Shown here in pieces: positions 58,681 to 64,000 of a stretch of DNA of 64,000 nucleotides (positions are counted from its first letter, which is position 1; every line of letters starts with the position of its first letter). The notes under the pieces are model-generated. The model was not told where the DNA came from, ran no database searches, and worked only from the letters and a program-made list of their open reading frames with translations. The translations under genes and the position numbers were made by a program. The DNA is from Halobellus captivus (GTDB lineage Archaea; Halobacteriota; Halobacteria; Halobacteriales; Haloferacaceae), in assembly GCF_003697845.1 (NCBI RefSeq), contig NZ_RDQE01000009.1:62001-126000 (forward strand), written 5' to 3'.

Positions 58681-59421
58681 ATGAGCGAGCAGCCGGGCGC
58701 GGCCGACGAGATCATGGACGGCGTCTACCGGGCGCTGTGTAAACACGGCTACGCGGGGCTGACGATGCAGGACATCGCCGACGAGTGCTCGAAGAGCAAG
58801 TCGCTCCTCCACTACCACTACGACACGAAGGAGGACCTCCTCGTGGCGTTCCTCGCACGGGTGATCTCCGACTTCGAGCGTCGCATGAGCCGCGGCGCGG
58901 ACGCGCCGCCGGTCGAGCGGCTCGTCGCGTTCGTCGGCTGGTTCGTCTTCGAGCCGGCCGAGACCGAGCGCGAGTCGTTCCACATCGGGCTCCTCGAGAT
59001 GCGTTCACAGGGGCCATTCAACGACCGGATCCGCGAACAGCTGCTCCGGAGCGACCGGCTCCTCCGTGAGACCGCCGCGGACGTCCTCTCGGACGGGATC
59101 GACGCCGGCGTCTTCCGGGACGTCGACGTCGACGAGACGGCCGCGCTCCTCGTGGCGACGCTCGACGGCGCGCGAACCAGACAGATCACGCTCGGAACCG
59201 GGCTCGGCGGACAGGGCGATCCCGGACCCGGTCAGCCCGACGCCGAGGCCGACATCGCGTACACCCGGACGGTCGCGGAGGCGACGCTCCGACGGATCGT
59301 CGAACCGCTGCTCGCCGAGGGAACGACGCTTCCGTCGCTCGACGAAACGCTCGGGAAACTCACGGCCCGGACCGGGGAGAACCCCGCCGGCTCCGGTCCG
59401 GCGAGCGAGACGCCGGAATGA
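58681..59421 (+). CDS. TetR/AcrR-family repressor
   Basis: The 246-aa dimeric regulator has an N-terminal HTH (YAGLTMQDIADECSKSKSLL, then HYHYDTKEDLLVAFLARVIS) and a helical ligand domain (SFHIGLLEMRSQGPFNDRIR). The C-terminal 35 residues are Gly/Pro-rich and acidic. The ATG directly abuts an 18-bp palindrome, so autorepression is probable. The MFS transporter 94 nt downstream is the likely second target: an efflux pair induced by the substrate. The ligand is unknown. Confidence 0.9.
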   Translation: MSEQPGAADEIMDGVYRALCKHGYAGLTMQDIADECSKSKSLLHYHYDTKEDLLVAFLARVISDFERRMSRGADAPPVERLVAFVGWFVFEPAETERESFHIGLLEMRSQGPFNDRIREQLLRSDRLLRETAADVLSDGIDAGVFRDVDVDETAALLVATLDGARTRQITLGTGLGGQGDPGPGQPDAEADIAYTRTVAEATLRRIVEPLLAEGTTLPSLDETLGKLTARTGENPAGSGPASETPE

Positions 59422-59515
59422 CGCCGGTACGTTCGGACCGCCGTGGCGAGGACGCCCGACGCCCTCGACACTTCGGGCGCGTCACGTACCGTCGGCCGGG
59501 CGGAGGGGGTGACCG

Positions 59516-60898
59516 GTGATCCGGCCTCCCTCGATCGGTCTCTCCCGATTCCCGACCGTGTTGCTCGCGGTGATCGCCAGCACGTTCTTCGTCGGGTTCG
59601 GCGGCGGCGTGGTCTTCCCCATCCTCCCGAACCTCGGCGCGGTCCTCGGCATCTCCGCGTTCATGGTCGGCGTGATCCTCTCCGCGAACCGCTGGGTCCG
59701 GCTCGTCGCCAACGCGCCCGCGGGCGCGCTCGTCGACCGATACGGCACGCGGAAACCCTTCGTGCTCGGGCTGCTCATCGAGGGGATCGCCACCCTCGGC
59801 TACGTCGTCGCGATCGCGTTGCCGCCGGCCGAATCGCTCCGGTCGGCCCTGGCGGGACTGCCCGCGGGATCGATCGGGCCGGTCGCGGTCGGTCCGACCG
59901 AGTGGTTCGCGGTGCTCGAGTTCGTCGTCGCGCCCGAGGCGTGGTTCCTGCTCGCGCGGGTCCTCTGGGGGATCGGGTCCGCCGCGGTGTTCGCGACCGC
60001 CTACACCATCGCCGCGGACGTCTCCGACAGCGGCTCGCGGGGGACGAACATGGGCGTGGTGCGCGGCGGCATCACGATGGGCTTCCCCGCGGGCCTCGTG
60101 CTCGGCGGCGTCGTCTCCTCGCTCGCGGGCAACGTCGCGGCGTTCGTCGTCGCCGCCGCGTTCGCGCTCCTCGCCAGCGTCGTCGCGCACCGGCTCGTTC
60201 CCGAGACGCACGTGACGACCGCCGGCGAGAAGCAGTCCGTCAAGCCGTGGGACGTCGACACCTCGACGCCGGCGGTGACGGTCGGGCTCGTGAACTTCGG
60301 GCTGATGTTCGCGTACATCGGGGCGCTTTTCGCCACCCTCGTCCTGTTCCTCGGCGAGACGGACATCTCGCTTCTGGGGCTCGACCCGCAGGGAACGTCG
60401 GGGTTGTTCATGGCCGGAACCGTGGTCTCCGCGGCGGTGTTCATGTTCGCCGGCGGTCGAGTCTCGGACTCCCGCGAATCGCGGACGCCGATCCTGCTGG
60501 GCTTTCTCGTCGTCTCGTTCGTCGGCTTCCTGCTTCTGGCGCGAGCGGGCTCGACGCTCGAGTTGGGAGTCGCCTGCGTCGCCATCGGCGCGGGACAGGG
60601 CGGGACGAGCGGTCCGATGATGGCGCTTTTGGCCGATCTGACCCCCGACGATCGGATGGGTCGGGCCTCGGGCACCAACAACGTCCTCGGCGACGTCGGC
60701 GGCGGTCTGGGTCCGATGGTGTCGCTCCCGCTCGTCGAGACGGTCGGGTTCACGCCGGTGTACGCGGCGTGTGCGGCCGTGCCGCTGGCGGCCGGGATCG
60801 CGCTGCTCGTCGGCGTCCGTCGGGAGACGGGGACGTTCGTTCCCGGCCGCGACGCCGGCGAGTCGGCCCGCGGGGAGGCGGCGTCGACGGAGGCGTGA
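59516..60898 (+). CDS. MFS transporter (drug-efflux type)
   Basis: The 460-aa permease has about 12 hydrophobic helices. VLLAVIASTFFVGFGGGVVF is helix 1; the MFS motif A equivalent is at AGALVDRYGTRKPFVLGLL. The second half begins near VGLVNFGLMFAYIGALFATL. The start is GTG 59516. Context with a TetR-type repressor suggests efflux of a toxic compound. A hydrophilic end with Glu/Ala (RGEAASTEA) is typical of the organism. The substrate is unknown. Confidence 0.87.
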   Translation: MIRPPSIGLSRFPTVLLAVIASTFFVGFGGGVVFPILPNLGAVLGISAFMVGVILSANRWVRLVANAPAGALVDRYGTRKPFVLGLLIEGIATLGYVVAIALPPAESLRSALAGLPAGSIGPVAVGPTEWFAVLEFVVAPEAWFLLARVLWGIGSAAVFATAYTIAADVSDSGSRGTNMGVVRGGITMGFPAGLVLGGVVSSLAGNVAAFVVAAAFALLASVVAHRLVPETHVTTAGEKQSVKPWDVDTSTPAVTVGLVNFGLMFAYIGALFATLVLFLGETDISLLGLDPQGTSGLFMAGTVVSAAVFMFAGGRVSDSRESRTPILLGFLVVSFVGFLLLARAGSTLELGVACVAIGAGQGGTSGPMMALLADLTPDDRMGRASGTNNVLGDVGGGLGPMVSLPLVETVGFTPVYAACAAVPLAAGIALLVGVRRETGTFVPGRDAGESARGEAASTEA

Positions 60899-61002
60899 GC
60901 CGCACGTCGTCGGACCGTCGACCGCATCCCATCGGACCGTCGGCCGCGTCCGTCGGAACGCCGTATGCGAACCGCTCGCGCCCGCTGGACGAAAGAACAA
61001 CC

Positions 61003-61010
61003 GTTAAAAG
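61003..61010 (+). promoter_or_regulatory. Promoter element of rpl11
   Basis: gttaaaag lies 23-30 nt before the L11 ATG at 61033, fitting a leaderless message. Confidence 0.5.
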
Positions 61011-61032
61011 TCATCGGCGGGTTCGTACGGAC

Positions 61033-61509
61033 ATGGCTGGAACCATCGAAGCGCTCGTCCCCGGCGGGCAGGCCAACCCCGGTCCGCCGCTCGGCCCGGA
61101 GCTCGGCCCGACGCCGGTGGACGTGCAGGACGTCGTGAACCGGATCAACGAGGAGACCGCCGCGTTCGACGGGATGGAGGTCCCCGTCACCGTCGAGTAC
61201 GACGACGACGGCTCCTTCACGATCGACGTCGGCGTCCCGCCGACCGCGGAGCTGATCAAGGACGAGGCCGGGTTCGAGACGGGCTCCGGCGAGCCCCAGA
61301 AGGACTTCGTCGCCGACATGTCCGTCGAACAGGTGAAGAAGGTCGCCGAACAGAAGTCGAGCGACCTGCTGGCGTACGACACGAAGAACGCCGCCAAGGA
61401 GGTCGGCGGCACCTGCGCCTCCCTCGGCGTCACCATCGAGGGCGAGGACGCCCGGACGTTCGACGACCGCGTCGACGCCGGCGACTACGACGACGTCCTC
61501 GAGGCGTAA
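61033..61509 (+). CDS. rpl11: 50S ribosomal protein L11
   Basis: The 158-aa protein of the GTPase-associated centre binds 23S rRNA. Typical: GGQANPGPPLGPELGPTPVD (the Pro-rich N-terminal domain) and LAYDTKNAAKEVGGTCASLG in the rRNA-binding C-terminal domain. In several archaea L11 precedes rpl1-rpl10-rpl12; here the next gene is an unrelated LLM oxidoreductase, so rpl11 is detached from that cluster or at least not followed by it. The start agrees with the promoter. Confidence 0.96.
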   Translation: MAGTIEALVPGGQANPGPPLGPELGPTPVDVQDVVNRINEETAAFDGMEVPVTVEYDDDGSFTIDVGVPPTAELIKDEAGFETGSGEPQKDFVADMSVEQVKKVAEQKSSDLLAYDTKNAAKEVGGTCASLGVTIEGEDARTFDDRVDAGDYDDVLEA

Positions 61510-61650
61510 CGCTCCGGTTCCCCCGGTCGCTCTCACGCTTCCGACGCTTTCTCACCGGGTTTCGACGCCGCGTAACCCTTCCGTACCCTTCGCGAGCGTC
61601 CTGCTTCCGCCTCCGAAGGGGGGATACGTCCCCGCCGCGAAACTCCGCCG

Positions 61651-62574
61651 ATGACCGGTCCGGACCACGAGAACCGGGGGTATCGGAGGCTGTTCGGTTC
61701 CGACGGGCTGACCTTCGGGATCGGCTTTCCGCTCACCGGCGTTCGAGAGTCGACCCCGGCAGTCGACGAGGAGGTGCGGCTCGCGAGCCACGCCGAGTCG
61801 GTCGGCTTCGACGGCCTCTGGGCGCGGGACGTGCCGACCTACTGGCCCCGGTTCGGCGACGCCGGCGGGGCGTTCGACCCCTGGCCGCTGCTCTCGCACG
61901 TCGCCGCCCACACGGACGCCGTCGCGCTCGGCACGTCGAGCGTCGTCCTCCCGCTTCGGCATCCGATCCACGTCGCGAAGTCCGCGGCGACCGTCGACCG
62001 GCTCTCGGACGGCCGGCTCGTCCTCGGCGTCGCCTCCGGCGACCGCGACCCCGAGTACTCGGCGTTCGGCGTCGATCCCGAGGAGCGCGGGACCGCGTTC
62101 CGGGAGCGCGTCGGCGCGATCCGGTCGATCTGGCGCGAGGAGTACCGGTCGATCGCCGGCGAGTGGGGGGCACTCGAGGGCGAGCTCGACGTGTTGCCGA
62201 AGCCGACGACCGACACGCTTCCGCTCCTGCCGACGGGCAACGCCCGCCAGTCGACCGAGTGGATCGCCGAGCACGGCGACGGTTGGCTGTTCTATCACCT
62301 CCCGGAGAAGACGCTCCGGTCGTACCTCGACCGGTGGCGCGGTCTCGCGGGGGAGAAGCCGTTCGCCATCGCCGTCAGGGTCGAACTCGCCGACGACCCG
62401 GACGCCGACCCCGAGCACCTCCATCTCGGGTTCCGCGCCGGCGTCGAGTGGTTCCGGGAGTACTTCCGTGACCTCGAGGAGTACGGCCTCGACCACGCGA
62501 TCGTCGGCCTGCAGGCCGACGATCCGGAGGCCGCGATGACGACGTTCGCCGAGGAAGTCATCGACGAGCTGTGA
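61651..62574 (+). CDS. LLM-class oxidoreductase (luciferase-like)
   Basis: The 307-aa TIM-barrel flavin or F420 monooxygenase-like protein starts YRRLFGSDGLTFGIGFPLTG, continues VGFDGLWARDVPTYWPRFGD and DRLSDGRLVLGVASGDRDPE; the end is VGLQADDPEAAMTTFAEEV. It differs from the 44.9-kb LLM protein in lacking the AEHH block. This form (short end, WPRFGD) resembles a TIGR-type LLM subfamily with no known substrate. It is not obviously in an operon. Confidence 0.83.
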   Translation: MTGPDHENRGYRRLFGSDGLTFGIGFPLTGVRESTPAVDEEVRLASHAESVGFDGLWARDVPTYWPRFGDAGGAFDPWPLLSHVAAHTDAVALGTSSVVLPLRHPIHVAKSAATVDRLSDGRLVLGVASGDRDPEYSAFGVDPEERGTAFRERVGAIRSIWREEYRSIAGEWGALEGELDVLPKPTTDTLPLLPTGNARQSTEWIAEHGDGWLFYHLPEKTLRSYLDRWRGLAGEKPFAIAVRVELADDPDADPEHLHLGFRAGVEWFREYFRDLEEYGLDHAIVGLQADDPEAAMTTFAEEVIDEL

Positions 62575-62632
62575 CCTTCGGTCCGCCGTCGGAACCCGAA
62601 CCGACTTTGCCCGCCCGGTCGCACGGGGAGGC

Positions 62633-63616
62633 ATGACCGGACTCCTCGTCGCCGGCGAGACGCTCATCGACCTCGTTCCGGAGGGTCACGGCCCGCTCGA
62701 CGCGACGGAGACGTTCCACCGCCGAGCCGGCGGCGCGCCGGCAAACGTCGCGGTCGGACTGGCGCGTCTGGGGGACCCGCCGCTGTTCTGGACCCGTGTC
62801 GGCGACGGGCCGTTCGGCGACTACCTCGTCCGGACGCTCGCGGAGGCGGGCGTCCGCGAGGACCTGATCGAGCGGGACCCCGACGCCGACACGACGCTCG
62901 TCTTCGTCAGTCTCGACCCCGACGCCGAGCGGGCGTTCAGCTTCCATCGGAACGGGACCGCCGACACGCGGATGCGGCCGGGAAGCGTCGGCGATGACAC
63001 CCTCGCGGAGACCGAGTGGGTCCACGCCGGCGGCGTCGTCCTCGCGGACGAACCGAGCCGGACGGCGACGTTCGACCTGCTGTCGCGGGCGAACGACGTC
63101 GACGACGCGGTCGTCTCCTTCGACCCGAACGCCCGCCCGGAGCTGTTCGAGGGGACCGACTTCGTCGACACCTGTCGGCGAGCCTTCGGACTGGCGGACG
63201 TGGTGAAGGCTACCGCCGAGGACCTCGTCGCGGCGGGGATCGCGGACCCCAGCGCGGACGACGACGACGCGCCCGCGCTCGCCAGCGCCGTCTGCGACCG
63301 GGGACCGCACACCGCGCTCCTCACCCGCGGTCCCGACGGCGCGCTCGCGCGAGCGACGCCGGAGGCGCCGTGGAACCACACGGACGAGCCGCTCGTGGTC
63401 GAACACGAGGGCTATCCCGTCGAGCCCGTCGACACGACCGGCGCGGGCGACGCGTTCACCGCGGGCGCCATCGCGGCGCTATCGACCGGCGAACCCCTCT
63501 CGGAGGCGCTGGCGTTCGCGAACGCGGTGGCGGCGCGGTCGACGACCGCGAAGGGCGCGATGACGGCGCTCCCGGGCCGGTCGGACGTCGAGGCGATGCG
63601 CGCGGAGACGGACTGA
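62633..63616 (+). CDS. PfkB-family sugar kinase (fructokinase-like)
   Basis: The 327-aa ribokinase-fold ATP-dependent kinase has GGAPANVAVGLARLG (PfkB signature 1), FDPNARPELF, and the catalytic Asp in VDTTGAGDAFTAGAIAAL (signature 2 with anion hole GAGD). It most resembles fructokinases or 2-keto-3-deoxygluconate kinases; which of the two cannot be settled. A GGGGAGG-type ribosome-binding site ends 3 nt before the ATG, rare in this genome and a sign of a leadered message. Fructose phosphorylation could use fructose released by the GH68 enzyme at 5.7 kb, though they are far apart. Confidence 0.87.
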   Translation: MTGLLVAGETLIDLVPEGHGPLDATETFHRRAGGAPANVAVGLARLGDPPLFWTRVGDGPFGDYLVRTLAEAGVREDLIERDPDADTTLVFVSLDPDAERAFSFHRNGTADTRMRPGSVGDDTLAETEWVHAGGVVLADEPSRTATFDLLSRANDVDDAVVSFDPNARPELFEGTDFVDTCRRAFGLADVVKATAEDLVAAGIADPSADDDDAPALASAVCDRGPHTALLTRGPDGALARATPEAPWNHTDEPLVVEHEGYPVEPVDTTGAGDAFTAGAIAALSTGEPLSEALAFANAVAARSTTAKGAMTALPGRSDVEAMRAETD

Positions 63617-63646
63617 CCGGCATCGACTCCAGAGTCCGAGGGCCGG

Positions 63647-63982
63647 TCAGGCCGGGTCCGCCTTCGTCACCTCGACCTCGACGTCGTCGGGATCGACGCC
63701 GATCCGGGCGAACTGGGTCCGGACGTGTTCGCGGGCCGCGGCCACCGCCTGATCGCGGGTGTCGAAGCCGCGGGGCATCGGTTCCTCGAACGCGACGCGG
63801 ATCTCCGACCCGTCGACGAGCAGCGCGGACCCGCCGCTCTCGACCTGATAGAAGGAGTCGCACACCCAGACGTACGCGGCGTCCTCGTCGGGCGCGCCCT
63901 TGTAGGTCGGCGGGTCCTCCCCGCGTTCGAACACCGTCCCGGTGAGGTCGGTCCCCCCGGCGCTGCCGCGAACGAGTATCAT
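63647..63982 (-). CDS. Haloarchaeal hypothetical protein (DUF7113-like)
   Basis: The 111-aa acidic protein starts MILVRGSAGGTDLTGTVFER and continues DAAYVWVCDSFYQVESGG and AREHVRTQFARIGVDPDDVE; it seems to be a small alpha/beta fold conserved in haloarchaea (possibly DUF7113). No active-site motif is visible. It is convergent with the kinase gene, 30 nt away; its promoter would lie at about 63983-64000 and beyond, near the edge of the window. Confidence 0.6.
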   Translation of the reverse strand: MILVRGSAGGTDLTGTVFERGEDPPTYKGAPDEDAAYVWVCDSFYQVESGGSALLVDGSEIRVAFEEPMPRGFDTRDQAVAAAREHVRTQFARIGVDPDDVEVEVTKADPA

Positions 63983-64000
63983 ACCGACGATAGGTGACCG

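Noticed and set aside
1-64000. tRNA, rRNA or tmRNA genes, prophage, intact transposase, replication origin or secretion islands
   Set aside because: No tRNA cloverleaf with a TTC-loop pattern, no rRNA, no integrase or transposase-like protein and no Orc/Cdc6 gene with ORB-like repeats could be found by reading; a covariance-model scan would be needed to rule out small RNAs.

Overview
The window is chromosomal DNA of a haloarchaeon. Base composition is very G+C rich and most proteins are strongly acidic. Many genes start at or just after a TATA box about 25-30 nt upstream of the start codon, as expected for leaderless archaeal mRNAs. The gene set is archaeal and haloarchaeal: archaeosine synthase, deoxyhypusine synthase, a SAMP1-type ubiquitin-like modifier, Lsm plus L37e, archaeal RNase J, methenyl-tetrahydromethanopterin cyclohydrolase, an XPB-like helicase, and a bacterio-opsin-activator-type HTH regulator. 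The style (G+C, repeats, gene families) fits Halorubrum or a close relative; this is inference, because no 16S rRNA or other species marker is present. Almost all of the window looks like ordinary core chromosome. The clearest accessory patch is about 52.7-54.0 kb.

Layout. 0-4.5 kb: a lysine (diaminopimelate) operon dapD-lysA-dapF-dapE with three 4-nt start/stop overlaps. 4.5-8.2 kb: a Zn-ribbon protein, an NYN/LabA-type nuclease-like protein, a GH68 levansucrase, and a cupin paired with a shortened acyl-CoA-synthetase-like protein. 8.2-12.2 kb: dnaK, dnaJ and tpiA. 12.4-18.9 kb: sensory and regulatory genes (DICT protein, 968-aa PAS/GAF/HTH-10 regulator with inverted repeats on both sides, rubrerythrin-like mini-protein, MBF1-like factor), an aldo/keto reductase and an unknown. 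18.9-19.3 kb: a repeat-rich gap. 19.3-25.5 kb: XPB-like helicase, sugar-dehydrogenase-like oxidoreductase, DUF418 membrane protein, FAH-family hydrolase, a 3 x 25 bp tandem repeat, and a two-gene unit encoding a MoaD-like fusion and an unknown. 25.9-37.5 kb: MOT1-like transporter, methylmalonate-semialdehyde dehydrogenase, CocE-type hydrolase, a glyoxalase/esterase pair, an eIF2B/R15P-isomerase-like protein, an aminotransferase, and mch. 37.5-45 kb: PhoU/TrkA-C protein, arcS, idsA, rnj, and the lsm-rpl37e pair. 45-52.6 kb: LLM oxidoreductase, a ribbon-helix-helix/small-membrane-protein pair, dys, samp1, two TrkA-C membrane proteins, a K+ channel and a uracil-DNA glycosylase. 52.7-54.2 kb: a toxin-antitoxin pair between two copies of a degenerate repeat, then a small wHTH regulator. 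54.4-58.0 kb: sdhCDBA. 58.3-64 kb: cold-shock protein, TetR-MFS efflux pair with a perfect operator, rpl11, a second LLM oxidoreductase, a PfkB sugar kinase and a small unknown.

Themes. Several small regulators carry their own inverted repeat over or beside the promoter (HTH-10 protein, RHH protein, antitoxin, wHTH protein, TetR), so local autoregulation can be read from the DNA. Potassium-related regulatory domains appear three times (PhoU/TrkA-C, the TrkA-C pair, the TVGYGD channel), which suits a salt-in organism. Two MoaD/ThiS-fold proteins are present: a plain SAMP1, and an unusual fusion with one Gly-Gly inside and another at its C-terminus, beside a putative molybdate/sulfate transporter. 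No rRNA, tRNA, CRISPR array, intact insertion sequence, prophage or replication origin was found.
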